64,000 nt of DNA from contig JAJFPB010000002.1 in NCBI GenBank assembly GCA_020881915.1, positions 2,790,001 to 2,854,000 of the forward strand. Reading direction: 5' to 3'. Position 1 is the first letter of the stretch. Every line of letters begins with the position of its first letter. Under the pieces are notes generated by a model. That model was given only the letters and a program-made list of their open reading frames with translations. It searched no databases and was not told the origin of the DNA. This DNA is from Paramyrothecium sp. XJ0827 (lineage: Eukaryota; Ascomycota; Sordariomycetes; Hypocreales; Stachybotryaceae). Made by a program: the position numbers and the translations under genes. Of the stretch, positions 9,844 to 20,751 are shown one piece after another.

Positions 9844-10661
9844 TCAAACCGAATCGGCAGTACTGAATGCTGATGCTTCTCGCTCATTCCTCCTCCTATA
9901 CTTTTCACGCTGTTGTTGGGAGATCTTTTTTTTGTGCGAGTCACGGTATGCCTTCGCATTGGCAGCAATGGCGACTTTGTTGTTGTTGTAGGAGGCCTTC
10001 TTTTTTCCGAAATGACAGCCTTGTTCTCCCGGTACTTCAACTTAGACTTCTCAGAGATTGCCACTTTGTGCTTGTGGTAAGAAGCCCTCTTTTGCCTTCT
10101 GATTTCCTCTGTTGGCGGCTGCGTAGGCATTATCCTGGGCTCGTTTAGCAGCAGGGTCTGCTGCTCGCTTGGCCTGTTTCTTCGCGTTTACGGTGTCACG
10201 GTTTTTGGCCAAGTAATTGCGAGCATTCTGTCGATATGTCTCCCGAGAACGGATTGCGTACTCCTTCCGTTTTCCGGGAGTATTTGCCATCCATTCTCGC
10301 TTCCTTTTGTTGACGACATCTCGATTCTCTCTCTGGTAACGAGAAACTCGTGCTAAGCAAGCGTCTCTGTTACGATAGTAATAGTGCATACATTTGGCAC
10401 GAGAAAGTACTCTTCGAGTCAAAGCATCAGGGCCAGGAACAAAACCGTCCATGACGGGTGAGCGTATGTTTAAGCCTTCCCAGGATGGCTTCTTGACCCA
10501 TGGCGACTTGCTTTCGCGTCGGTTGAAAAAAAGGAGTCCAGCACGGTTGCAAAGGTATCCTCTGCCATCAGGCAGAGTGCCTGAAGTTGGTTGGTCTTAA
10601 TGAGTTTGGCACCACGACTGCCTGGTTCGCCACCTTGCTCGGGCAGGTCTGGTGGGAGCAC
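9844..10661 (-). pseudogene. Lys/Arg-rich repetitive protein, frame-disrupted
   Basis: On the minus strand the frame from 10452 reads a highly basic protein with a recurring pattern of aromatic-Arg-x-Asn/Arg followed by K/R-rich helices (YYRNRDACLARV, YQRENRDVVNKRKREW, YLAKNRDTVNAKK). It is then broken. The same pattern continues in another frame (YHKHKVAISEKSKLKYRENK) and returns to the first (YNNNKVAIAANAKAYRDSHK) up to a stop at 9844-9846. The two switches fall in T runs at 10090-10093 and 10001-10006, as a one-base excess and a one-base deficit. Upstream, protein-like sequence continues in a third arrangement to about 10661. I do not recognise the family. Homopolymer errors in the assembly or real decay would look the same; the location next to an SNF2 relic favours decay. 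Confidence 0.5.
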
Positions 10662-11470
10662 TGCATCTTCTCTCGTGAAAAAGGGTCAGCTCTTGTAGAA
10701 AGTAATAGCAGATTGTGCAAACTTACTTGAGATAGGCGATGGAATCTTGGCCGTCTCGCCGGACTGAATTCGCCAGTCCTTTGCGTTTCATTCGCTAGAC
10801 TTGAGAATCATTGGCCTGAGAGGACAGAACGCAGAGCTAGACAGTTGAGTAGACGAATACCATTGCATGACATTCTGAATGAACAGCTCGTATAGTTATC
10901 GTGACTGAATTCGTCTGCAATGATCGGAAGGACCACTACGCCAGGAAAGAAACAAAATCCTTGTTCTATGGCTCATGGTCCATCTTGACTGGGAATGGAC
11001 TAGTACATTCCCTGTGGAAGTCGAAGCCATAAACTCAAAACCTATACCAACTCAATTGATTAGACGGGTAAGCCCTCGATCTCCATTCCCCATTTGGGAC
11101 CCTTCCTGCGGGCTTTGCGGGGAAACATGGAGATCGCGGGCGTGGTCCGAAAATGGTGCTACGGGCCACCACCGACGGGCACCCTCCGATGCCAGCCCAC
11201 CGTGACCGGATAACTTACACAGGCGATGTGAAGCATCATACCATGCCGACTTTCGGAAATTCGGGTGCGTTGGCGATCATATGAATCATACTCGGATCGG
11301 AGCCTCGGCCGAGAACTGTTAAAAATGCAGTATACAAGCCGCAGGACCCCTCTGAAGCGGTCAACGAGCCAAGACAACACATCATTGAACCCATTTTGCA
11401 TATTCTGCGGCAGTTCATCCTTGCCACATTGTCAAACTCTCAACATTAATTTCGAAGAGATTCAACAGAA
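10662..11470. other. Intergenic upstream of the 2-hydroxyacid dehydrogenase
   Basis: The minus-strand frame of the broken basic gene may begin near 10790 with a short exon (donor GTAAGT at about 10725), but this is weak. The rest, from 10800 on, has no supported gene and should contain the promoter of the dehydrogenase. Confidence 0.4.
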
Positions 11471-12460
11471 ATGGCTCCTGGACGCCTTGATGACAACGGG
11501 GATTCCCCTATCGAGTCCATATCAATGGACTCTAGAAAGCCAACTGTGTACCTCCTGGACACCTTCCACCCCGAAGCCGTGAAGTACGCTCAGAAGCGCT
11601 TCAATGCCATCCTGCCAGGTGACCCTCGCCACTCCAACTGGAGGCAGGAGGCTGAGTATCTCCTGATCCGCACTTCTTACCTCACCGCGGACGACGTTGC
11701 TCAAAGCCCCAGATTAAAGGCGATTGGCAAACAGGGCGTGGGTATCGACAAGATCGATGCCAAGGCATGCGAAGAACGAGCCATCAAGATCTTCAACACT
11801 CCAGGCGTGAATGCGCGGGCGGTGGCTGAGACTGTGCTGGCGCTCACCATGGGCGTCGCGCGCGAAGTGCCACGTATTGTCACTCAACAGTCGCAAGGCT
11901 CTGTCGTCCCCAAGGAAACATGTTCAGGCCTGATCATCTACCGCAAGACCCTTGGGCTCCTCGGCATGGGCAACATTGGCGAGGCGGTGGCACGCATCTT
12001 TCGCGGTGCTTTCGAAGTTGACATTATTGCATACGACCCGTTCATGCCTGCCGATGCTTGGTCAGACATTCCTCATAAGCGTGCCCAAACGATTGAGGAA
12101 GTGTTACGAGCGTCTGATGTGCTCAGCATCCACGTCCCTCTAACTCCGAAGACCCGTGATCTCATCTCTTACAAGGAAATGAGCATCATGAAGCCTAACG
12201 CCATTCTAATCAACGCTGCACGAGGCGGCATTGTCAATGAATCCGACCTGGAGCGAAGTCTTCGCGAGGGCTTGATCTGGGGTGCAGGCCTCGACTGTCA
12301 TGAGCAAGAACCTCCCAGTCAGGAGAGGTATAACGCGTTGTGGCAACAAAGAGTCTTGAGCACCCCTCATATTGGAGCTGCTACATCGCAAACACAGGCA
12401 GAAACCGCCATTGCAGCTGCTCAACGGTTATATGAATACATCCAGACGGCAGGTCAGTGA
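11471..12460 (+). CDS. D-isomer-specific 2-hydroxyacid dehydrogenase (NAD-dependent)
   Basis: This intronless gene encodes 329 residues. It belongs to the family that reduces 2-oxoacids to D-2-hydroxyacids (phosphoglycerate, glycerate, glyoxylate/hydroxypyruvate and related). The Rossmann motif GMGNIG (residues 165-170) is followed by the acidic AYD that selects NAD (D189). The catalytic trio is complete: Arg251 in NAARGGIVNE, Glu280 in LDCHEQEP and His300 in TPHIGAAT. The sequence is closest in style to 3-phosphoglycerate dehydrogenase-like fungal paralogs without an ACT domain, so a catabolic role is more likely than serine synthesis. An alternative start at codon 19 is possible. It is convergent with the Zn2Cys6 gene, with only 146 bp between the stops, and looks like one end of the acid-catabolism cluster. 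Confidence 0.88.
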   Translation: MAPGRLDDNGDSPIESISMDSRKPTVYLLDTFHPEAVKYAQKRFNAILPGDPRHSNWRQEAEYLLIRTSYLTADDVAQSPRLKAIGKQGVGIDKIDAKACEERAIKIFNTPGVNARAVAETVLALTMGVAREVPRIVTQQSQGSVVPKETCSGLIIYRKTLGLLGMGNIGEAVARIFRGAFEVDIIAYDPFMPADAWSDIPHKRAQTIEEVLRASDVLSIHVPLTPKTRDLISYKEMSIMKPNAILINAARGGIVNESDLERSLREGLIWGAGLDCHEQEPPSQERYNALWQQRVLSTPHIGAATSQTQAETAIAAAQRLYEYIQTAGQ

Positions 12461-12606
12461 AGGGGAAGGTGTAGCAGTGGTTGAAAGTTTAGATACACGA
12501 AAGATGGGTAGATAAGGCAACATTATCATCAATAGCGAATTTTTAATGACTCAAGTAGGCCATATAGACTGTCTCACCATGGGCTGTGCTCCGTGTTTTG
12601 CACCTA

Positions 12607-14899
12607 TCACAGGTTCCAGTCTTGAAAGTCCGTGTCAAGAACACCCCAGGCAAACTCGCCGAGCCCAGCTTCGAGGTGTTGCATCATTTCGTCGGTAAGC
12701 GTTGGCCAGTTCAGAAGCACATCCTGCTGCTGTTGAAGTTCCAGAGGCAGACCAAAATCTTGTGGTTGACCATTGATGTTGCTAATGGGGGACAAGGGTA
12801 GTTGAGCTGGTAGAGGTAAGGCTTGTATATGTGTGCTTGTTTGGTCGCCTAGCATGCCCGCATTCTGCGGCTGCCATTCCATAGAACCGACTTGGTTTCG
12901 ATGCTCAATAGAAGTTGAGTCATTGACACGGAGGTCAGCATGTGTTGGTAGTGGTGCAAGGGTGCCGTCATCACCTCCGTCGTTTGAGGAGGAGCTAGTG
13001 TTATCTCGAAGCAAGTTGTCCCTCAATATTTCAAAGACAATGGCGAACCTGCCTGCGTCAGGCATCTCCGTTTTGAAGTATTGTAAGATTTGGCTGCATA
13101 GTGTAAGAACTTGGGCAGTCTGGCCTTGCCCCTCTAGGCGATCCATGTCTTTGTCGACTCCAACTGAGACGCAGTAGATGATGCATAAACCAGCAGCAAA
13201 AATGACCTGAAAGTAGCTTCGAGTCCAGGTAATGTACTTCAACTGCAGCATCTGGTTGTATAACTCGATAACTTTGGTTGCGCTGTCAAGGCACAGGATA
13301 AGGAGATCTTTTGGCGCATGTCCATTCCGTCTCGGCACGCAATGTATAGCACCGCGAATGAGAACGAGCTTATCCTTCTCCAAAAGGAAGTCATACCATT
13401 CGGGTCGTTCATACAGAGAACGAGGTTGGCTAAAAGAGGGTGCCTCTTGCCGCCAGGCGTTCAATTCGTCCAAGAATTGGTATATCTTGACATAGACGTG
13501 GCCAGAAGAGTAGTGTGAAACAGGCGTTGCTTCGCCGCTGGGACTTCCCTTTCCGCGGCGCGCGTAAAATTCCGAATGAACTCTCGAGGTAATGATGCGG
13601 AGTTTGATGCAAAAAATGAAGACAGAAAGCTCTGTAGGATGCTTAGTCGAGGGGGAGGCAATGCTTAATAACGATGCTGTCGTTGCAGAGTTAATGACGT
13701 TCTCGTCGTCAATATCAAGTGGGAGTTCAACCGAGATGTCGCTATAGGAGACTGCGAAGGGCCGACCAAGTACGCCAGAGCTGTAACAGTCCAAAATATA
13801 GCACTCCCAAAAAATTCGTCGTCGATGTTGCTCTTCCAGCAAATAAACCCGGCGTCTTGGCCGCATGTGCAAGCCAAGTTCGACGCACTGGCGCATGCAA
13901 AACCGCCCGATCTCCCAAAGAGACGTTCCTGTTTTATGATGGTGAGCAAGGTAAAGGCATAAAATCGTAGGCAAGAACCCGTCATACCGATGTGGTGGTA
14001 CATCCCAAATCGGGCCACCAAGAGGAAATTCTGAATAGCGTCGGTGGTTCCTATCAAGGGAATGCCTCCAAGATATTCCTGCGCCGCGAGATAGTAGCCA
14101 AAGGGGTGATCTTTGCATTCTCCCTTACGGTACCTCGTGACGGCACTGAGGGCAAATACCATAAAGAGGCGGAAGTGGTCCTGAGGAGACGGTACTTGTC
14201 CCGGCACAGGATGATAAATCCTATTGAACATTTCCAAGACGTCTCGCCTCAGGAGGAACGTATGATTAATGTGGAAACGAGCAAAGCTTTAACGATAGAC
14301 GGTTAACGTCCACACTTTCGTAAGGGCGAGGACCACTGACAAATTATCCATGAGGGCAGTTGCCTCTTCCACGGGCGGCAGCACGTTGGTAGACACATTC
14401 CTCTCCGGAATTTGCGTCCTCTCTGCAAGATGATGAAGAATCTGTGGTTTGTAAACCTGCCATTTTGCGTCGGACAGAATATGGCGAAGAAAACTGCCAG
14501 AATTAGTGATTAAAGACGAAGGGGTAGCAAAGGAGGGACAATTCCAACTTACCTCAACCCGCTACCATCTCCCACAAATGCGGTTGGCCGTGACGTTGAG
14601 ATGGTCGGGGCTAAACTGTTGGGCGTGTCCTGGTCCGACTCAAGCGAAGCCGAAGGACCGGCATGTGAAGGCGAGACGTCGAGGCTCGCACGTAGCTGTT
14701 GCTCCTTCTCCTCGAGTTCCCGGATGTAGTCGCGCGGGTATTGCTCCGAGGTGACAGGGTCCACGATGATGCACGACGTGTTAGATGAAGTGCAATTGGC
14801 ACATTTCGGGGCGGCGCGATTGCACTTGATCTTGCGCATGCGGCAGCGGCGGCATGCAGGGAGGTGCTTCCATCTCTCATCGAGCGCTTCTGGTGACAT
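12607..14899 (-). CDS. Zn2Cys6 transcription factor with fungal-specific TF domain
   Basis: Minus-strand exons 14899-14553, 14493-14341, 14286-13988 and 13928-12607 give 706 residues, all in phase (2, 2, 1). The DNA-binding cluster has Cys at 16, 19, 26, 33, 36 and 43 (CRRCRMRKIKC then CANC and C), spacing 2-6-6-2-6. A short coiled coil follows (YIRELEEKEQQLRA). The middle-homology region starts around ALMDNFFARFHINHTFLLRR, which requires the GTCAGT donor at 14340. It includes LWEIGRFCMRQCVELGLHMR and RRRIFWECYILDCYSSGVLGRP, both typical of the fungal_trans domain. The Gln/Leu-rich acidic C-terminus probably activates transcription. Its place between the dehydrogenase and the transporter suggests a pathway-specific regulator. 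The target metabolite is not deducible. Confidence 0.88.
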
Positions 14900-16526
14900 C
14901 TCACTTACAAGGCACCATGTCCAAGGTGCAGCGCCGGGCGATCAAACGTGCGCCGCAAAGGGACTGCGAGCTTGCCGGAGCAGTGCAGGATAATAGCGAG
15001 CTTGGTGCGTTTGCTGGACGTAGGGTCGGTTTTTGGTGTGCAGGACCCAGTGAGGTAAGGGACCTACAGCCGCTAAACTCGGTGGCGCCGAGGCGCTGTC
15101 CTCGCACAACACGGGCAGGCGCTACCTGGACTCTTGCGTAACAATTCTTGTTACAGAACATCACCATCTCATTGAGAAATCAAGAAAGCCATAGAAGTTA
15201 ATATTCTTCATATTAAAGGTTAGAAGACTTAATATACAAGGAAGACATAGGAGATTAAGAAGAAATCTATTAACTATTTATGAGAGAAAGATAGATTTGT
15301 AAAAGAAAAATACAAGCTGAATATTAGAAACTTATTCGAAGGATATCCGAAGAACATTAGACCCATTAGAAGAAGGAATTAGGAAATAACAGCATTGTAC
15401 ATATTGAAGCATGGACCTCAATCGCCTAAAGCACCCGAATTCAAGTGCCTGCTAATAGACGAGTCTTTGAACTGCCTGTAGCTACATTCGAACGTTACTT
15501 AGGTTGGATAGAATCGCCAATGCCTTTCTCTCATTCACTTCACATTGGCTCATCGTGAGTGTCGGCCTGGCTCCTACAAAAATGGATCGTGAATCAAGTC
15601 ACGGGCCAGTCATCTGGGACATCAACTGGGTGCTTAAGTTGAACTGTCTCAAAATCTAATCTGTGGCCCCCACAAGTCGTCGCCATAGCCATATTGATTC
15701 AGTCATGCAGCGAGGACGGTGAATGTAGTGTATGGGAAGGGGAAGATAAGGTGAACCCCGACTCCATCTCGGGGATATTACTAGACCCTGGGAAAGGACC
15801 CGGTCCGTTCCCCGCGGGGATGAATGAAACATTGCCGATTGCTAGCTCATCAGTCCTGAAAATGAACCAATCCTACCCTCCATGCGTCCATGCGACCTCA
15901 GCCACCGGAGGTCGTCCATGACTCTCGGGCACGTCTGCTCGCACCATAGGGACAGATGGCGTGTGCCAAGCGCCGCAGCCCGGCTTTCGATCAGGTCTGA
16001 GTGTGACGGGCCAACGCCCGCAAGACCGCAGGACCAGGCTAACGGCCAAAGCTTGTTTTGAATGACCGGTCACGCAGCCTACCCCAATCTTCTCACCAAG
16101 GATTATGGCGCTGCCGTAAGGGCGCCGTTTGGATGCCGGTTGTCGGGGGTGCTCCGATGACCGCTTGCGGCCTCTATTGCGGGCCACGTCCGACGAGCGT
16201 CCCCGCACACCCACTAACCCGCAGTCCAACTAGTTTGGGGAAGACTTGGCGACCCATCAACCTGGGGAAGGAAAAGCACGATGCAAGGTTGTGATTAACT
16301 CTATCACTTTATTTTCTGGGGTCAACGAGAAGACAGTCCGGGGAAGGCCTCTCATAGCCGGCTGGGGTGTACAAGCCCATCCTTTGCCCTCCGGACGTAT
16401 AAGAGGACTGAAGATCCTCAAGATTCTGGACTCAAGCACCTCATCCCACAGGCCGCTCTTCCCATTCAGGTTCAGGGCACAAGTGCTAAGCCAAAGAATA
16501 CGAAAGTTTCCCTGGGAACTATCAAC
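14900..16526. other. Intergenic with AT-rich patch; regulator and transporter promoters
   Basis: This is the upstream region shared by the minus-strand regulator and the plus-strand transporter. About 15165-15400 is A/T-rich and gene-free, perhaps old repeat debris. The right part is GC-richer, with CGG/CCG-containing elements suitable for Zn2Cys6 factors, including a near-palindrome GGACCCGGTCC at 15796-15806. Open frames (for example 15873-16229 on the minus strand) show no protein features. Confidence 0.5.
16393..16405 (+). promoter_or_regulatory. TATA-like element of the MFS transporter gene
   Basis: CGTATAAGAGG lies about 125-130 bp upstream of the transporter start, preceded by CTCCGGA, a possible Zn-cluster half site. 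Position and sequence fit a fungal core promoter. This is an inference from sequence alone. Confidence 0.4.
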
Positions 16527-18298
16527 ATGTCAGACTCAAAACCCGCAGACACCAAGCCGGCTGACGGTGAGGTCAGGAAATCTCAAGATTCCATCTCCAA
16601 AGACCCTTCTACCCTTCACGTTGAGTCCCAAGGAAATCCTTATGGCCTGGACCTTCATGCTCTGCGCCAGCGCTATCCACTGCTCGCCAATGCCTCGGAG
16701 CAGAAACTCGAAGAGCTCAACAAGCAAGTCTTGAAAAAGCTTGACTGGGTTTTCCTGCCTTACATCACTCTCATGCTTTTAATGAAGTAAGGAAACAAAC
16801 ACATTTCACCTTTTCGGCCTTTTTTCCGTCCATAATGCTGATCAGCTTGTAGCTATCTCGACCGAGTCAACGTGTCCAACGCACGTCTTGCTGGCATGCA
16901 GGAGGACCTACACATGTCCGATGTCGAGTGGTCCGCCGGCATTTCAATGTTCTATGTTGGCTACATCATCTCTCAAGTCCCAGCGAACGTTATAATTGCC
17001 AAGGGGAAGCCCAGCTACATCCTGCCTGCCGTCATGCTGGGGTGGTCAGCCGTGACAATCTGCATGCCTCTTTGCAATCGACCATGGGGTTTCATGCTTT
17101 GCCGATTCCTCATCGGAATCACAGAGGGCCCTTTTGTCCCTGGTGTGGCTCTTGTAACATCCTCATGGTACAACAAGGCAGAATCACCGCTTCGAATGGC
17201 CATTTGGCACGCCGGTAATATAGTCTCCAACATCGTCTCGGGCTTGCTCGCTGCCGCTGTCCTGACCAACATGGATGGAATTGCCGGGCTAGCATCTTGG
17301 AAGTGGTTCTTCCTTCTAGAAGGTGTGTAGTTTGCAGTGACTGGCATCAACCCTTGTGAACTCGGTCTACGTGCTAACTCTCGTGACAGGCATCGTGTCC
17401 ATTTTGGTCGGACTTTTCGGGTTCTGGCTTCTTCCTGACTTTCCTAACAACACTTCAAAACGTTACTTCAACGAGGAACAAGCTCAGATGGCACAATATC
17501 GTATGCTGGTCGCTGGTGGTGGCGTTTCTGAGGACGAAGAAGGTGACTACTGGGGCGGCTTCTGGCTCGCATGTCGTGATCCCTTCACATGGGCATTTGC
17601 TGCTCTCCACTTCACTATTATACTGGCACAGTCTTTCAAGGACTTCTTTCCCAGCGTCAGTTTCATCCAGTTGCGTTGAAAAACGGTCATGCTAACGTCT
17701 GTCTAGATCGTGGGCACCCTCGGCTTCTCTAAGACAGTCACCTATTTGGTACAAGCGCCACCTTACGCTATTGCGTATATTGTGACTCTTATTGTGTCTT
17801 GGAGCTCCGGAAGATACCTTGAACACTGTTATCACATCTTCTTTCCCATGCTTACCTGTTTGGTGGGCGCTGTCATCATGATCAGCACCCTCAACGTGGG
17901 CGCCAGATATTTCAGTCTGGTTTTGCTTTGCAGCGGTCCATTTGTAGCCCTAAACGTGAGTACAATTCAATCTTGGCATATTGAGTTTGTATTAATGTTT
18001 TATTAAGATCCACATTCCTTGGGAAACGGCTATTGTGCCTCGGCCTCGAACGAAGCGTGCTGCGCTGATTGCAATCGCCAATTGCGCATCATCAGTTACT
18101 CACTGGTTCAGCCCATACTTCTTTCTTCGATCTCAGGAGCCGCGCTACCAGACTGGTGGTGGCATCATCATTGTGGGGTCTGGGCTTTCCATGATCATGT
18201 GTCTTGTCATCAGGTACATGTGTGACAGGAAAAACAAGCAGATCGAGAAACGTGAGCAGGAGACAGGAGAGACAATCAACTTCCGGTTTACGCACTAA
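16527..18298 (+). CDS. MFS transporter, Dal5/allantoate-permease (anion:cation symporter) family
   Basis: Exons 16527-16786, 16853-17322, 17390-17655, 17707-17955 and 18008-18298 encode 511 residues with every join in phase. The family signature after the first membrane segment is present (NYLDRVNVSNARLAGMQEDL), and the WYNKAESPLRMAIWHAGN and GPFVPGV segments match the Dal5/Tna1 group. Some 12 hydrophobic segments can be counted, with cytosolic hydrophilic ends and a long central loop around residues 265-300. Members import carboxylates and related anions such as allantoate, nicotinate, tartrate, pantothenate or biotin precursors with protons, at the plasma membrane. Located between two regulators and convergent with the aldolase, it is probably the uptake step of the cluster. 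The substrate cannot be read from sequence. Confidence 0.9.
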
Positions 18299-19116
18299 AT
18301 CGGGAATCTTGAATTGATTAGGTCTGCAGGGCAGAGGTACAACACAGGAATCATAGTTCATGGAACGACACGGGAATGGGGGTTTCGGGATGGCATATCG
18401 AGTGTTTTGTCAAGACACCTGAAACGGTGACTGGTCCAGCACCCAAGGGCGCAGATAACTATATAAGTAGCCGCTGCTCCCTCGTAGCTAGTGCTCTCCA
18501 GAGATTAATTTACAGTTACTTGACCCCATAGCGCTCTTCACTCTGATTCAGCAACCCAGTCCCTGACATGTCTACGGTCCATGGATTTAGTCAACGACGC
18601 AGTTTCACAATTCCATGAGCTCAATGAAAATCGATTGCTTTTTCTTATTTATAAACGACATGATTCTAAAAATACTAGGTAATTAATGGTATTTGCGTGG
18701 GGTTTTCTTGTCTTGGAACAATGATTTCACAAGATTGCTAAACTTGTTGGGCTAAATAAGAGACGTTTGAAATTTCCTTCCAGCTAACCAAAGATAATAT
18801 TGGGTCTGACGAGTTCAAAAACATTTGGCAACAGATGCGATCCATTGTGTGTGCCATTGATTACCTGCTGCGTGCGTGTTAAGTCCAATACAGAGGCAAA
18901 ACTTGGGATCCTCTGCAGAAGGCCCTAAACACAAACACATCCACCAATCACAGCAAACATCCTGCCTTTTTACACACACAGCAGTATCCCAACCCAGACT
19001 AATCATCTGAGCAGCATCTGAGAGTATCAATCATGAATTGGAAGTCTAGTTTGGTTGCATGTAATGTTCCATTCAGTGTTGCTCATTATTATATACAATC
19101 TGGAAATCGGACACAA
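18299..19116. other. Intergenic between convergent transporter and aldolase, with an orphan promoter-like site
   Basis: No gene is supported. At about 18461-18471 a good TATATAAG box is followed by a leader-like stretch and an ATG at 18568 that reads only 16 codons before a stop. This may be the residue of a lost gene. The remainder is A/T-richer, as expected for two facing 3'-UTRs. Confidence 0.4.
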
Positions 19117-20040
19117 TTATGAAGAACCATTGACCAGTACTGCCTCAGCAGGGGTGCCATTTACTGATAGTCCATTGGTTCCGTTCAATGCCTTTGCAGG
19201 AACATGGCTTCCGTTAGTCTGAGACCCATTTGACTGGCCTCCCGTCACCTTGGTGTTCAAAGCTGCCATCTCATTTCCTCGCTTGGTGGCGCCCGCCAGC
19301 AGAAGGGGTCCATCCGTAGCAGCCATGACCCATCGAGCGCCCATCGCGCAGAACTTTTCAACAAGGTCAAGACGGGAGTGCAGGCCGCCGACACCAACCC
19401 ACTTTCCGACCTTGTTGCAGGCAGCAATGGTGCGCTCATAAGCCTCGGTAACGCGAGGGTTCTCGTAGTCACCGGGAATGCCCATCTCGGCGGTAAGGTC
19501 GTTGGTGCCGATCAGCAGGGAGTCAACACCCTCAACAGCGGCAATCTCGTCAACAAGCTCCAGGGCCTCGAGAGTCTCAATCATGGGGATGACCAAAGTG
19601 CCAGCATTGCAGACGGGGTTGGAGACCTTTGCGGGGAAAGAGCGGAACTGGAAGTGCGGCAGACCGTTGGTCGAGGAGCGGCAGCCAACGGGCTGGAACT
19701 TGGCGGCAGCAACAACGTCCTTGGCATCCTGTACACTCCTGATGTGGGGGACAATGACACCGAGGGCACCACCGTCGAGGATACGGGAGACAAAGAAAGG
19801 GTCCTTGCTAGGAGCACGCACGATGGGCGCAATGCCGGCATACAGAGCAGCCATGCAGATCTGACCCGTCGTATCAAGGTCAAAGGACGAGTGCTCCATG
19901 TCGATGAGAATACCGTCGAAACCAGCAGTCTTTGCCATCATGGCCACCTCGACTGAACGAACGAGCTTGATGCTCATTGTGTAGGCCACCTGGCCATTGG
20001 CCATCTTCTCCTTGAGAGTGTTTGACAAGGTGCAGGCCAT
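19117..20040 (-). CDS. HpcH/HpaI-family class II aldolase
   Basis: This intronless gene encodes 307 residues. The family uses a divalent metal to cleave or form 2-oxo-3-deoxy or 4-hydroxy-2-oxo acids, releasing pyruvate and an aldehyde. Key positions are visible: the general-base His50 in IDMEHSSFDLD, Arg75 in APIVRAPSKD, metal ligands Glu155 (PMIETLEAL) and Asp181 (GTNDLTAEMG), and the Gly-rich VPHIRS region. The 26-residue spacing between the two metal ligands equals that of bacterial HpcH. The last 45 residues (from about 262) are an Asn/Gly/Ser-rich tail absent from bacterial enzymes. It could act on 2-keto-3-deoxy sugar acids or on 4-hydroxy-2-oxo acids from aromatic degradation. It is divergently arranged with a Zn2Cys6 regulator and convergent with the transporter. 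Confidence 0.9.
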   Translation of the reverse strand: MACTLSNTLKEKMANGQVAYTMSIKLVRSVEVAMMAKTAGFDGILIDMEHSSFDLDTTGQICMAALYAGIAPIVRAPSKDPFFVSRILDGGALGVIVPHIRSVQDAKDVVAAAKFQPVGCRSSTNGLPHFQFRSFPAKVSNPVCNAGTLVIPMIETLEALELVDEIAAVEGVDSLLIGTNDLTAEMGIPGDYENPRVTEAYERTIAACNKVGKWVGVGGLHSRLDLVEKFCAMGARWVMAATDGPLLLAGATKRGNEMAALNTKVTGGQSNGSQTNGSHVPAKALNGTNGLSVNGTPAEAVLVNGSS

Positions 20041-20751
20041 TTTGACGGTATTTGGTCCCGGTGGGGTAATAGATTTGGAAGGATAGAGTATTGGGAGGGA
20101 GGATATGCTGTGGGAGAGGATAGGGAGAGGGAAGAGGCAAATAAAATGTGATGTTTACACAAGTCTTGTGATTCTGAGGATTTTTATGAGTTGATCTGAT
20201 CGAGAGTGGCAGAGTTTCTTGGAGATATATAATGTTGCTGTTGCCGCATCTTACACCCGGGTAGCCGAGGTGGTCTGGGAGGCTGCTGACGGCCCAGGCG
20301 CCGAAAAGCCAGGCGTTTCCGACATACAACTCCGAATCGGCACGACTTCCGCTTTATCGATATACTAGATCCATTTTAAAAGAGTCATATTGATTCCTTC
20401 TAGACAACTCGACTCCCCCCATTGGGCGAAAGGTGCGGAAATCAAGGGACCAAACAATGTCTTCGGACCTGTGCCGCGCTTTTCGGATACGGCCCGCAAC
20501 CCAAGCCATCGGTGGTGGGGACCGGAGACGATGTCGGGAGTTGGATGGGCGGGGCCGGGTGACGGTACGTACCTCAAGCCTCAGTCACAGGTGAATGCCC
20601 TTGGGTCCACCAATTCATCCTCGACTGGCAGGTGAGTTACCGCCATCTCCTTCCCCGTATTCTCTTGGCGAAACAAACGTATCCCGTACCACACGCGGGA
20701 CAGTGTCCGGCTGCTACACACAGCAGTGGAAGTCGTCCGCACGATTTGGGC
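20041..20751. promoter_or_regulatory. Divergent promoter between aldolase and Zn2Cys6 regulator
   Basis: The 711-bp interval separates two divergent starts. On the minus strand a TATATAT box (20225-20233) lies about 190 bp upstream of the aldolase start, followed by a CT-rich leader. Possible Zn-cluster sites include CGG and CCG triplets at 20464-20476 (CGG, 7 nt, CCG), and a GGACCGG at 20519-20525. The arrangement is typical of a regulator controlling its neighbour; that control is inferred. Confidence 0.5.

Noticed and set aside
16872..17330. Reading the transporter as several separate short proteins
   Set aside because: GT-AG introns with correct phase join all five segments into one 12-helix MFS protein.
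19378..19956. 192-codon plus-strand frame opposite the aldolase
   Set aside because: Antisense shadow of a well-supported enzyme with all catalytic residues on the other strand.
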